Positions 25,535 to 34,361 of a stretch of 62,181 bases of DNA are shown piece by piece. Source of the stretch: Blastococcus sp. (lineage in GTDB: Bacteria > Actinomycetota > Actinomycetes > Mycobacteriales > Geodermatophilaceae); the NCBI GenBank assembly GCA_025965715.1, contig JAOPWJ010000136.1, forward strand, positions 1 through 62,181. Direction: 5' to 3'. Positions within the stretch are counted from its first letter, which is position 1. The number at the start of each line of letters is the position of its first letter. The translations under genes were made by a program, and so were the position numbers. The notes beneath the pieces are model-generated. The model did no database searches and was not told the DNA's origin. It saw only the letters and a program-made list of their open reading frames with translations.

Positions 25535-26164
25535 ATGACGAGCGACGACCACGGGCACGACCACGGGCACGACCACGGCGACCCGCACCAGCCGGGCGGC
25601 GACCCGAACGGCCCCCGGCGCAAGGGCAAGCTCCACTACCACGAGGAGGAGGTGCGGCCACTCGAGGCGACGAAGCTCATTCACCGCCAGCCGCACCTGG
25701 ACCTGTACTCCGACTCGGACCGGCGACACCCCGCCCGCGACATCGACCTGCCACTGCGCTCGATCCAGCTGCACATCTCCGAGCTGAAGCCGGGGCAGCA
25801 GACGCGCCTGCACAAGCACCACAACGAGGCCGCTATCTACATCATGAAGGGCACCGGCCACAGCGAGGTGCACGGCGAGAAGATCCCCTGGGAACAGGGC
25901 GACTTCCTCTTCATCCCGACCATGCAGTGGCACACCCACGTGAACTCGGGCGACGACAACGTCCTCTACATGGGCATCACGAACAAGCGCATGCTCGACT
26001 GGCTCGGACTGGACCGCAAGGTCGAGGCCGGCGTCCACATGCCGATGGAGGAAGTCGAGAAGGAGATCGCGGCCAAGAGCTTCTCGCCGTACTCCTACTA
26101 CTCCGTCAACCCGGAGGAGGGCGTGCGGTTCGGACCGGAGGGCTTCATCACGCATGACCACTGA
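25535..26164 (+). CDS. Cupin-domain protein with His-rich metal-binding N-terminus
   Basis: 209 aa. Residues 5-14 are DHGHDHGHDHG, a probable metal-storage or delivery tail. Cupin motif 1 is GQQTRLHKHHNEAAIYIMKG (His-x-His, Glu), motif 2 GDFLFIPTMQWHTHVN. ATG at 25535 was chosen for the GAGGGAG 8 bp upstream; an upstream ATG at 25490 lacks one. General plan resembles the cupin at 8287, so the two may be related enzymes on similar substrates. Overlaps the next gene by 11 bp. Confidence 0.8.
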   Translation: MTSDDHGHDHGHDHGDPHQPGGDPNGPRRKGKLHYHEEEVRPLEATKLIHRQPHLDLYSDSDRRHPARDIDLPLRSIQLHISELKPGQQTRLHKHHNEAAIYIMKGTGHSEVHGEKIPWEQGDFLFIPTMQWHTHVNSGDDNVLYMGITNKRMLDWLGLDRKVEAGVHMPMEEVEKEIAAKSFSPYSYYSVNPEEGVRFGPEGFITHDH

Positions 26165-26663
26165 GCATGACCGGGAGCCCGCAGGCAGCCTTCGATCGCT
26201 GGTCTACGCGGCGCTTCCCCCGGACGCCAACCCGACCGACACGGCCTGCCAGCCGCTGCACCGGCACGTCCTGGACAACGCCCAGGGGGATGTCGTCGAG
26301 CTGACCCGCGAGAAGATGAGCACGACGTTCGGCGACACGCCGCACGTCGTGGTCACCATCCGGGACGGCGACCTCGACCCAGCCACCGACGGCGAACTCG
26401 TGGGGATGCTCGAACGCACGGAGGGCGGCGTACTCGTCTTCGGCGTGTCCTACGTCTTGGACGCGCCGCCGGGGCGGGGAGGGGGCCCGACGCGGTTCAC
26501 CGGCGCAACCGAGGAGCCGGTTCGCGGTGAGGAGTGCCAGGAGTGCGGCTCGACCGACGCATTCGAGGTACAGCGCGCCGAGACGCCGGATGCTCACGGC
26601 CGCACGACCCGGCTGGTGGAGTGCCGTGACTGCGGCGCCGTCTGGGACAGCTACGTGTCCTGA
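26154..26663 (+). CDS. Unknown protein with C-terminal zinc ribbon
   Basis: 169 aa, not recognised. The N-terminal 110 residues are acidic with a strand-rich look (VVELTREKMSTTFGDTPHVV). The C-terminal 45 residues hold two Cys pairs, ECQECGSTDAFEV and VECRDCGAVWDSYV, a TFIIS-like zinc ribbon. The start lies inside the cupin gene (11-bp overlap), so the two are coupled. Zinc ribbons of this sort also occur in DUF35-like acyl-CoA-binding partners and in metal chaperones; a role in loading or assisting the His-rich cupin is only a guess. Confidence 0.65.
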   Translation: MTTEHDREPAGSLRSLVYAALPPDANPTDTACQPLHRHVLDNAQGDVVELTREKMSTTFGDTPHVVVTIRDGDLDPATDGELVGMLERTEGGVLVFGVSYVLDAPPGRGGGPTRFTGATEEPVRGEECQECGSTDAFEVQRAETPDAHGRTTRLVECRDCGAVWDSYVS

Positions 26664-26695
26664 GGGCCGAGAACCTCCCTACTCCGCGCCTCAGC

Positions 26696-26733
26696 ATGAA
26701 GGCCCGGACCGCTACCGCGGTCCGGGCCTTCAT
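26696..26733. terminator. Bidirectional terminator between convergent genes
   Basis: Perfect 17-bp stem (ATGAAGGCCCGGACCGC and complement) with a 4-nt loop at 26713-26716. It lies 32 bp after the zinc-ribbon gene and 15 bp before the stop of the convergent MFS gene. No clear U-run, as is common in actinobacteria. Confidence 0.85.
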
Positions 26734-26748
26734 GCGTCGCGGGCCGGG

Positions 26749-27948
26749 TCAGCCGGCGCGGCCGCTCTCGGTGTCGGCCGCGCTCTCGGGTACGGCAGTG
26801 CCGCGCCCGACCGCGAGAGCCGCCACGAGGAACCCGACGCCGATCAGGGCCGCGACCGGGAACCCCGCCATTGCCCCGGCAACGGCCATCAGTGGGCCGA
26901 TCACCACGGGCGCGATCGTCGATGACGCCTGATTGACGCCCGCCCGGAGGCTCAACGCGAGGCTGCGCTGATCCTTCGGCGCCGCCTCACTCATCAGCGT
27001 GATGAGCATGGGCAGACTCACGCCCTGCCCGAAGCCCACCAGGGCAGCCGCCAGCAGGGGCCACAGACCTTCGTCGGTCACCGGCGAGATGGCCACCCCC
27101 ACCAGGGACACGGCCAGTGACACGGCCGTGACGACGATCGGCGTGCCGAAACTGGCGATGCGCCCGGTGAACGGTGACGTGATGGCGGCGGCGACCGCCA
27201 TCGCCGAGACGACGATTCCTGCGACCGTTTCCGACGTGCCGGAGGTCACCAGGTAGAGCGGATAGAACGACGCCCACACCGCGGGGATCCAGAGCCGGCT
27301 GAAGGTCAAGAACATGACGGCCTGTACCCGGGGCAGCTTCATCATCGCCCAGGCCGCGCCGAAGCCCGCGCCGGAGCCCCGTCCGCCCGAGTTCCGGGCC
27401 AGGTCGGGCAGCATCAGGCTGACCACGAAGAAGACGACGCCCCAGACCACGATGACGAGGAAGCCCATCCGCGCGCCGTACACGTCGGCGATGATGCCGG
27501 CCGCCAACGGGGCGACGATCTGCCCGAGGTTGGCAGCAAAGCTGAACTTTCCGGTGTCGTACTTGCTGTCCTTACCGCCGCGCATGCCGGCGGCGTAGGA
27601 CTGGCCGCCGACCCAGCCGAGCGGACGGGCCAGACCGAGGATCACCTGCATCAGGAAGAGCACGCCGATGGAAGTGGTGACCATGAAACCCAGTGCCACC
27701 ACCGCCGTGGCGGCCGTGCCCAGCAGTAGGGAGCGGCGCGGACCGGTGCGGTCCATGAACGAGCCGAGCGGTACCGACGTCACCGTCTCGACGAGCGCCT
27801 TGGTTCCCACCAGCAGCCCGATCACGCCGATCCCGGCGCCGAGCTCGTCCGCGCGCAGCGGCACGAGGAAGAACGTGATGGCGTTGATGCTGAGGCCGTA
27901 GGCCCCCGTCGAATAGGCCAGCAGCCGCTGGCGTCTGGTCATTTCCAT
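26749..27948 (-). CDS. MFS transporter
   Basis: 399 aa, 12 membrane segments. The N-half loop GSFMDRTGPRRSLLLG is the MFS A-motif; AGMRGGKDSKYDTGKFSFA is a conserved cytoplasmic stretch between segments 4 and 5. Resembles generic drug/sugar MFS carriers. No regional palindrome precedes it. Ends next to the strong terminator at 26696. Confidence 0.78.
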   Translation of the reverse strand: MEMTRRQRLLAYSTGAYGLSINAITFFLVPLRADELGAGIGVIGLLVGTKALVETVTSVPLGSFMDRTGPRRSLLLGTAATAVVALGFMVTTSIGVLFLMQVILGLARPLGWVGGQSYAAGMRGGKDSKYDTGKFSFAANLGQIVAPLAAGIIADVYGARMGFLVIVVWGVVFFVVSLMLPDLARNSGGRGSGAGFGAAWAMMKLPRVQAVMFLTFSRLWIPAVWASFYPLYLVTSGTSETVAGIVVSAMAVAAAITSPFTGRIASFGTPIVVTAVSLAVSLVGVAISPVTDEGLWPLLAAALVGFGQGVSLPMLITLMSEAAPKDQRSLALSLRAGVNQASSTIAPVVIGPLMAVAGAMAGFPVAALIGVGFLVAALAVGRGTAVPESAADTESGRAG

Positions 27949-28159
27949 TGGCTTCTCCGCACGCTCGTCGTCATTGGCAGTCGCGCAGGCGGGCCCTCGG
28001 ATCCGCGGTCACTCGCGGCGAGGGCCGGCCAGATCAGGTCAGCACCATGGCCGCCACTCCCCCAGGCCAATGGGGCACGCGCGGTCGTGCGGCGGGCGAC
28101 TCTGTCCGCCTTGCCCACGATCTGCACGTTCACCGGGATGAGGACGACCGGCGGGGACC

Positions 28160-29473
28160 TCACCCATCTCGCCTGCGCGCGCCTGGCGGCTCCGTCGTGA
28201 TCGTCGTCCCGGATCCGGCGATCGTGTCCGCCTCGTTCTGCGCCTCCGCCGCCTCCGCCGCCTCCGCCGCCTTCGCTGCCTTCAAAGCCTCGCGCTCCGC
28301 CCGGATCACCGGGCGGGTGGCAGCCATCGAGGTCAGCCCGATCGCCGCCAGCACCAAGAAGCTGTGCGCAACCGTGAGAACGAGGGTCGCCGCACCGAAC
28401 AGCAGTGGTGCGGTGAACTTACCGATGTTGCGGACCGTGCCGGTCACCCCTACGTACGTCGCACGGGCGCCGGGTGGCGCCAGCTCGGTGACGAGAACGT
28501 TGTGCGCCACCCCGTACACGCCGTCCTGAATCCCGTAGACCAGCAGGCCGATAACGGCGACGACCGGAGCAGTCGCGAACGCCATAGCGAAACAGCTCGC
28601 TACGAGGGCGAGCAGGCAACCGCCGATCAGCTGGGCGGAGGACCAGCGGTGTGCCAGCCGCTCGCTGACATAAGCGGTCACGACGCTGATCACCGATGCG
28701 ACGCCGAGCACCACACCCAGCACCGTGGTCGAGAGGCCCAAGTGGTCGACGGCGAGGAGCGGGAAGTAGGTGAAGATGGCGAACTTGAAGACGAATCGGA
28801 GAGCCCCCAACAGCTGCACCCCGGCGAAGGCCGGGGTGCCCAGCACCGTGCGCATCGCGCCGCCGCCCTTCGTGCGCGGCGGCCGGACCGAGGGCAGGAC
28901 GGCCCAGCAGAACGCCGCCATGGGGAGGGCAAGCACCTGCAGGGCGAACGGCGCGAACCAGGAAACCGCGAGCAGCGCGCCCGCCGCGACGGGGAACACC
29001 CCCTCAGCGGCGGACATCGCGATGATTCGCCGGCTCTGCGCGCGCGCCGCCGCCGGGCCCGAGGCGGCGACGTTCCCGATGATTCCCACCGACATCGACA
29101 GCACCGCACCGAAGGCGGCGCCCTGGACGAACCGCACGCCCAGGAGGACCGCCAGGCTGGGATCGAAGAGCAGGACGACGGCCCCGAGGCCGTACAGCGC
29201 CAAGGCGCCGGCAAACACCGGCCGGATGCCGATCCTGTCGGCGAGCGCCCCACCCGCGAGGGCGGAGAACATCGACGGGAACAAGTAGACGCTGGTGATC
29301 AGCGCCACCTGGGCGGGCGCGAGGTCGAACTCCTGCTGAATCGCCGGGATCGCGGGCGCGACGCCCTGGATGCCTGCGGTCACTACGGCCGCCGAGAGGC
29401 AGGCGACGGCCACGATCCGCCCCGGTGAGGAGGGTGACCGACCGCCTGACTCCGATCCCCGGTGCTCGGTCAT
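28160..29473 (-). CDS. MFS transporter with Ala/Glu repeat tail
   Basis: 437 aa. Start ATG at 29473 has GGAAGG 8 bp upstream; an earlier ATG at 29509 has none. Twelve membrane segments; A-motif GGALADRIGIRPVF. After segment 12 comes a charged tail with AAKAAEAAEAAEAQ, encoded by a short imperfect GCC-rich 9-bp tandem repeat (about 28238-28275), then a polar end. It lies upstream of another MFS gene with a 211-bp gap that holds nothing recognisable. 63 bp separate it from the TctA-TctB fusion stop upstream. Confidence 0.78.
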   Translation of the reverse strand: MTEHRGSESGGRSPSSPGRIVAVACLSAAVVTAGIQGVAPAIPAIQQEFDLAPAQVALITSVYLFPSMFSALAGGALADRIGIRPVFAGALALYGLGAVVLLFDPSLAVLLGVRFVQGAAFGAVLSMSVGIIGNVAASGPAAARAQSRRIIAMSAAEGVFPVAAGALLAVSWFAPFALQVLALPMAAFCWAVLPSVRPPRTKGGGAMRTVLGTPAFAGVQLLGALRFVFKFAIFTYFPLLAVDHLGLSTTVLGVVLGVASVISVVTAYVSERLAHRWSSAQLIGGCLLALVASCFAMAFATAPVVAVIGLLVYGIQDGVYGVAHNVLVTELAPPGARATYVGVTGTVRNIGKFTAPLLFGAATLVLTVAHSFLVLAAIGLTSMAATRPVIRAEREALKAAKAAEAAEAAEAQNEADTIAGSGTTITTEPPGARRRDG

Positions 29474-29536
29474 CCCCGTCCTTCCGTTAACGAGTCCAGG
29501 CGCGGGCACGGCCGGCTGTGGCCGAGCCGGGCACGG

Positions 29537-31687
29537 TCAGAACTGGAGCAGCGAGCCACCCTCTACCGGAACCCCGAGGACCTGCACGAAGACCAGGTAG
29601 AACGCTGCCGACGTGAGAACGGCCGTCAGCACCGTCGTGCGCCACGACTCGCGGGTCACCAGCCGCAGGAACAGGACCAGCAGGACCGGCACGGTCAGCG
29701 CCACCCCCACCAGGACCGATCCCAGCAACATCGCGAGGACGAGGCCGAGGCTGACGAGGAGCCGGCGGCGGTCCTCCGGATCCGCAGGGGCATCTTCTTC
29801 CACCTGCGCGAGGACGGTCGCGGCGTGCGCGGGACCTGTGGCGGCGGGTGACGCCTCTGTATCGGCGGAGCCGGGGATAACGGGCGGGCTGCCCGGCTGG
29901 TTCTCGACGAGGTCGACCGCCTCGTGCTGCATCTGGGTCGTCAGCTCCTCCATGGAGCCGCCGTCCGAGATCACGCCACCGAACCGGCGGCGCAGCGACG
30001 GCACCAAGGCGATCGCCAGGTAGACGACGACGAGGAGCAGCAGGAGACCCGCGGTCATCAGGGGGAACTGAGCCCCCTCGAAGGTGAAGTCGGTCGCGAG
30101 GACGATCGCGACGGTCGCGAGCAGACCGAAGCCGCTCATGACCACCAGCGACGTCGGACGCGTGGCGGAGTGCACCCCCCGCTCGAGAGCCTCGGGCTCA
30201 CGGGTCCTGGAACGCCGGGAGGAGCGGAACTCGAACACGAGCACCAGCACGATCAGGATCAGCAGGACGAGCGCGATAGGCCGGGTGACGAACCCGCTCG
30301 GGCCACCGTAGGACGAGATCGTCTGCAGGAACGACCGCTCTACGAGCGGGCCGAGGATGAACCCCAGGATCACCGGGATCAAGGGCATGTTGATCGATCG
30401 CATCGCGTACGCCACGAGGCCGAAGACGATCGAGACGATGACGTCGGTGATGCTGAAGTTCAGCGCGAAGGCGCCGACGACGGCCAGCACGAGCACGATC
30501 GGCGCGAGGATCCCGGGACGGACCCGCGTGATGTGGAGCAGCTGCGGACCGAAGATCAGGCCCATCGAGGAGGTGAAGAAGCTCGCCGCGATGAGGATGA
30601 TGATCGCGATCCAGATGATGTCCGGGCTCTCGCGGATCAAGTTGGGCCCGGGCGTGATGCCGTGGATGACCATCGCGCCCATGACGACGGCCCAGTCGGA
30701 GCTGCCAGGGATACCGAACGCCAGGCTGGGCAGGGCCGAGCCCGAGTCCTTCGCATCGTTCGACGCTTCCGGAGCCAGGACACCGCGGGGGTCACCCCGA
30801 CCGAAGTACGGGTTCTTCACCGTCTTGGCGGCCTGGAAGTAGGCCAGGAAGGCCGCGACCGTGCCGCCGACCGCCGGCACCAGCCCCACGCCGGCGCCGA
30901 GCAGAGAGCTCCGGATGAGGAGCCAGGGCTGCTTGACCGTGTAGACCACGCCCTCCCAGACCTGCCGGCGTCCGAACCGGGCTTGGGAGATGTCCTGCGC
31001 GACGCTCTGGTTGGTGCGCAACAACTGCAGCGCTTCGGTCACCGAGAACATGCCGACCAGGACGATCACCACGTCCAGCCCGGCGAACAGCGACGGCTCG
31101 TTGAAGGCGTACCGGACGTCGCCGCCGATCGGAGCGAAGCCGATGAAGGACAACAGGACTCCGACGAGCCCCGCGACGATGCCCTTGAGCAGCGACCCTC
31201 GCGACGCCATCGCGATGATCGTCAGGCCGAGAAGGCCGAGCATGGTGAACTCCGGAAAGGAGAACGCCAAGACGATCGGACGGACCAGCGGGATCAGCGC
31301 GATCAGGCAGATGGTGCCGATCAGCGATCCCAGGGACGAGGCGGCCGCCGAGATGCCGAGCGCGAAACCCCCCCGTCCCTGCCGCGCCAGTGGATACCCG
31401 TCAAGGGTGGTGGCCGCACTCGGCGACGCGCCGGGAACGTTGAGCAGGATGGCCGTGACCGAGCCGCAGAACGACTGGCCAGCCAGCGCGGCGACGAACA
31501 ACGCCATCGCCGAGTGAGTGTCCATCCCATAGGTGAACGGGATCATCAGGGCGATGCCCACAGATCCCCCCAGGCCAGGGAGCAGGCCCGTAAGCATCCC
31601 GTTAAGGCAACCCAGCACGAACGCGAGTACAAACGTCCAGCTCTGCATCGCATCGATTGCCGGGCCAAGGCCGGTAAAGAAGTCCAC
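29537..31687 (-). CDS. TctA-TctB fusion protein of a tripartite tricarboxylate transporter
   Basis: 716 aa in one frame. Residues 1-500 are TctA: GLLPGLGGSVGIALMIPF, VLAPEASNDAKDSGSALPS, FGIPGSSDWAVV, and about 11 membrane segments. After a basic linker near 505-525, residues 535-716 have four more segments separated by a polar, Pro/Ala/Glu-rich loop, the layout of TctB. No separate tctB is nearby, so the C-terminal part most likely replaces it. Follows its tctC by 45 bp. Compare the separate tctA and tctB at 4972-7073, which have the same order. Confidence 0.85.
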   Translation of the reverse strand: MDFFTGLGPAIDAMQSWTFVLAFVLGCLNGMLTGLLPGLGGSVGIALMIPFTYGMDTHSAMALFVAALAGQSFCGSVTAILLNVPGASPSAATTLDGYPLARQGRGGFALGISAAASSLGSLIGTICLIALIPLVRPIVLAFSFPEFTMLGLLGLTIIAMASRGSLLKGIVAGLVGVLLSFIGFAPIGGDVRYAFNEPSLFAGLDVVIVLVGMFSVTEALQLLRTNQSVAQDISQARFGRRQVWEGVVYTVKQPWLLIRSSLLGAGVGLVPAVGGTVAAFLAYFQAAKTVKNPYFGRGDPRGVLAPEASNDAKDSGSALPSLAFGIPGSSDWAVVMGAMVIHGITPGPNLIRESPDIIWIAIIILIAASFFTSSMGLIFGPQLLHITRVRPGILAPIVLVLAVVGAFALNFSITDVIVSIVFGLVAYAMRSINMPLIPVILGFILGPLVERSFLQTISSYGGPSGFVTRPIALVLLILIVLVLVFEFRSSRRSRTREPEALERGVHSATRPTSLVVMSGFGLLATVAIVLATDFTFEGAQFPLMTAGLLLLLVVVYLAIALVPSLRRRFGGVISDGGSMEELTTQMQHEAVDLVENQPGSPPVIPGSADTEASPAATGPAHAATVLAQVEEDAPADPEDRRRLLVSLGLVLAMLLGSVLVGVALTVPVLLVLFLRLVTRESWRTTVLTAVLTSAAFYLVFVQVLGVPVEGGSLLQF

Positions 31688-31732
31688 GGGAAACTGCTCC
31701 CTGGTCTGTGTGTCAGGCGGTCCGGAGAGGGA

Positions 31733-32773
31733 TCAGTTGGACAGCGAGGGGACCAGGATCTTCATCGCCGCAATCTGTTCCTGTGCCGACGTGGTGGCGT
31801 CCTCCCAGTCACGCGGGACGATCGGCCGCTCGGCCTTCGTTGCCCATGCCTGGAACTCGTCGCTGGTCATCGTGGAGTAGATGGCTTCGCGCAGCCACGT
31901 GGCAACGTCCTCGGGCATGTCCGGCGGGCCCACGATCAGGCGCAGCTCGGTCACAGCACCGGCGAGGTCGGGGTAGCCGGCCTCCTCGGCGCCCGGCGTG
32001 TCCGCCAGCCAGGTCAGCTCCTCGGGACGCTGGTCCTCGGTACCGAGGAAGAGCAACGGCCGGATGTCCCCGGACTCGACGAAGCCGACGAGGTCACTCG
32101 AGCCGTAGATGATGAAGTCGGCGTCGCCGCGCAGCATCGCGGTGACCACCTCCGCCGAGCCCTCCAGTCCGTACGTCACCTTCGCGTCGAGCTCCAAGGC
32201 GGCGATCGTGGCCTGCCCGGCGAGCGCCGAGGAGGAGCCCTCTTCGACCGTGACGGTCTTCAGACCCTGGGCCGCGATGAGGTCCTCGATCGTCTCAAAG
32301 GGCGAGTCGCTCGGCACATAGACGACATAGGCGTTCTCGTCGACGCTGCCGAGGACGGTGAACTTGTCCGTCTCCCAGCGGGCGAGCTCCGGGTCCTGGA
32401 TCTCCAGCGCGGAGGCAGCAGGCATCGGGAGGATGCCGATCGAGTATCCGTCGGGCTTCGCCGTGTACATGGTCGTGATCCCCTGCGGCAGCGGGGGCGT
32501 GTTGCGCACGACGACGTTCACGCCGTCCGGCATGGCCACCTGCTGCATCGTCTCGGCGATGCCGCGGGAGTACGTGTCGAAGCCGCCACCGGGGGTGTAG
32601 GGGACGACCCACTCGATGTCCTTCTCGGGGGTCCAGCTCTTCGCCGCCGTCTCGGTACCCGTGTCGTCCTTACCACAGGCGGACAGGATCACGGGCAGGG
32701 CGAGGCCGAGCGCGATCGCGGCGGCCTTTCCCCTCCGGCTGGCGGGCCTACGGACTGGTGCTGTCACGAACAT
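31733..32773 (-). CDS. tctC: TctC substrate-binding lipoprotein (third copy)
   Basis: 346 aa. Signal MFVTAPVRRPASRRGK plus hydrophobic run, lipobox PVILSACGKD (Cys near 33). TctC motifs are degenerate: WVVPYTPGGGFDTYSRG, but RNTPPLPQGITTMY in place of the PGGGGLIGANEV loop found in the two other copies, so it belongs to another TctC branch and probably binds a different ligand. Works with the fusion permease encoded downstream. Its upstream region holds a 13-bp tandem repeat array instead of the regional palindrome. Confidence 0.88.
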   Translation of the reverse strand: MFVTAPVRRPASRRGKAAAIALGLALPVILSACGKDDTGTETAAKSWTPEKDIEWVVPYTPGGGFDTYSRGIAETMQQVAMPDGVNVVVRNTPPLPQGITTMYTAKPDGYSIGILPMPAASALEIQDPELARWETDKFTVLGSVDENAYVVYVPSDSPFETIEDLIAAQGLKTVTVEEGSSSALAGQATIAALELDAKVTYGLEGSAEVVTAMLRGDADFIIYGSSDLVGFVESGDIRPLLFLGTEDQRPEELTWLADTPGAEEAGYPDLAGAVTELRLIVGPPDMPEDVATWLREAIYSTMTSDEFQAWATKAERPIVPRDWEDATTSAQEQIAAMKILVPSLSN

Positions 32774-32808
32774 GTCGCGTCCTTAATCATGCAGGGGTGA
32801 GATGCGGG

Positions 32809-32921
32809 GAGGTACGTGTGCGAGGTACGTGTGCGAGGTACGTGTGCGAGGTACGTGTGCGAGGTACCCGTGCGAGCTACGCGTACGAGATACCGGTGCG
32901 AGGTGCGCGTACGAGGTGCGG
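32809..32921. repeat. 13-bp tandem repeat array upstream of tctC
   Basis: About 8.7 units of GAGGTACGTGTGC. The first four (32809-32860) are identical; the next four (32861-32912) drift, keeping GAG-TAC or GTGC/GTAC ends, followed by a 9-base partial unit. Starts 36 bp upstream of the tctC ATG, so it lies in its leader or promoter. Frames across it give only repetitive peptide. Each unit carries GTAC and an ACACGTAC core on the minus strand. Confidence 0.9.
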
Positions 32922-33010
32922 TCGGTGCCGATGCGACACCACGGCGTGGCATACGCCGCGCCTGCCTGGGTCCGGGCCGGTTGACCCGGCGGATGGGGTG
33001 GGAACTCCCT

Positions 33011-34033
33011 TCACCGGTACAGCGGGAGTATCTCCTCCGCCCACAACTCCATCTGCCTGGAGAGCTCGTCCATCGTGGGGTAGATCAACTTCAGCTCGAA
33101 GTGCGACACTCCGGCGTCGACGAACTCCCCCACTCGCCGCTTCACGTCCTCCACCGAGCCGAAGATGTGCCGGTCCAGCGCGAACGCGATCTCGTCCACG
33201 TCCCGCTCGTAGGTCTTGCTGCTCGCCTGGACCGTCGGGATGGCACGGGCCATTGCCTCGTCGCGATCACGGGCGATGACGGTCAGCTTCTCCACCGCGA
33301 TGGTGATCGCTTCCGGGTCGCGCCCGTGCTCGGTCGCGCTCTGCCGTACGACCTCGGCGCCGCGCGCCATCTCGGTCGGTGAGAGCCAGCCGGGCACCCA
33401 GGCGTCGCCGAGCCGGCCGGTGCGGCGAGCGGCGTGATCGGTCCATCCGCCCACCCACAGCGGCGGGCCTGGCTGCTGGATGGGCTTCGGGAAGATCTCC
33501 GCGTCCTTGAAGGAGACGAACTCCCCGGTGTAGGAGGCGAGCGGCTGCTCCCAGATCGCCCTCATGGCCTCGAGATACTCGTCCGTGATGCGGCCCCGCT
33601 TGTTGAACGGGACGCCGAACACATCGAACTCGTCGGACTCCAAGGTCGCCTTGGAGCCCAGCCCTACACCCGCGAGGACCCGTCCACCGGACAGGTGGTC
33701 CAGAGTGGCCAGCTGCTTGGCGGCGTAGATCGGGTTGCGGGTCGGCATGACGAGGCAGGCCACGCCGATGAGTACGCGCTGGGTGACCGCGGCCAGGTAA
33801 CCCATGGTCGTGAGGGACTCGTAGAAGTCCGCGGTCTGGTCGTCCATCAAGGCTTCATGGGCACCCGAGGAGATGTGGTGCCGGTGCATGGCCGAGCTCC
33901 ACACGACATGGTCGTGCACGAAGATCGAATCGAAACCGAGCGCCTCCGCCTCAGTGGCGGCGCGGACGATGTTGTCGACCGAGGCGAGTGGGCCGGAGTT
34001 CGGCACTCGCACTCCGAAGGACACCTGGGTCAT
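33011..34033 (-). CDS. LLM-class F420-dependent oxidoreductase (third copy)
   Basis: 340 aa, TIGR03619-like LLM protein. Opens MTQVSFGVRVPNSGPL, with EALGFDSIFVHDHVVW, then LSGGRVLAGVGLGSK, KPIQQPGPPLWVGGW near 210 and a C-terminal MELWAEEILPLYR similar to the ends of the other two. ATG at 34033 follows AGGAGTCCGCTTAC. Monocistronic, behind a perfect operator. Upstream neighbours are the second molybdenum hydroxylase genes. F420 dependence inferred. Confidence 0.85.
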   Translation of the reverse strand: MTQVSFGVRVPNSGPLASVDNIVRAATEAEALGFDSIFVHDHVVWSSAMHRHHISSGAHEALMDDQTADFYESLTTMGYLAAVTQRVLIGVACLVMPTRNPIYAAKQLATLDHLSGGRVLAGVGLGSKATLESDEFDVFGVPFNKRGRITDEYLEAMRAIWEQPLASYTGEFVSFKDAEIFPKPIQQPGPPLWVGGWTDHAARRTGRLGDAWVPGWLSPTEMARGAEVVRQSATEHGRDPEAITIAVEKLTVIARDRDEAMARAIPTVQASSKTYERDVDEIAFALDRHIFGSVEDVKRRVGEFVDAGVSHFELKLIYPTMDELSRQMELWAEEILPLYR

Positions 34034-34081
34034 GTAAGCGGACTCCTGATCTAGCGGTCGACGTGCATCGTCCGGGCGGGC

Positions 34082-34096
34082 TGTATCACTTATCCA
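34082..34096. promoter_or_regulatory. GntR-type operator copy h (8/8 match)
   Basis: TGTATCACTTATCCA, 49 bp upstream of the LLM gene at 33011-34033. A TTGACC (minus strand, 34115-34120) lies 18 bp further upstream. The rest of the 328-bp gap up to the hairpin at 34323 holds nothing I recognise. Confidence 0.7.
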
Positions 34097-34322
34097 ATAC
34101 ACATCCAGGTAACAGGTCAAGGCCCATTTTCCGCATGTGTTCGCACGATGTGCGCGTTCCGAGCCCGAGCGGCGCCGCCGAGGGCAGCACCGTGCCACCT
34201 CCGGCGCGCGGCTTGCGCATCCGTCGCAACGGACACCGGGGCGCGCCGCACCACGGCTGCCGTGCAGCCTGCTTGGAGGCGTGCCGCCAGCTGGCGCGGC
34301 AACGACCTTGTTCCGGACACCT

Positions 34323-34354
34323 CCGCTCGCCGGACCAGCCGGCCCGGCGAGCGG
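34323..34354. terminator. Hairpin terminator after the second molybdenum hydroxylase operon
   Basis: Perfect 11-bp stem CCGCTCGCCGG / CCGGCGAGCGG with a 10-nt loop, 7 bp after the stop of the large-subunit gene. No U-run. Confidence 0.7.
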
Positions 34355-34361
34355 CCGGCGA

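Noticed and set aside
17-26663. A complete purine/allantoin pathway (Mo enzyme, allantoinase-like protein, cupin, ThDP enzyme)
   Set aside because: No urate oxidase, OHCU decarboxylase, allantoate or ureidoglycolate enzymes are visible, the cupins are single-domain, and the ThDP protein is not recognisably glyoxylate carboligase. Kept only as one possibility among N-heterocycles.
32809-32921. CRISPR array
   Set aside because: The units are directly joined 13-mers without spacers, and no cas genes are present.
32802-32984. Small ORFs with CARYVCEVRVRG-type repeats
   Set aside because: They are only the translation of the 13-bp tandem array, have no ribosome-binding site, and stay open in all frames because the unit lacks stops.
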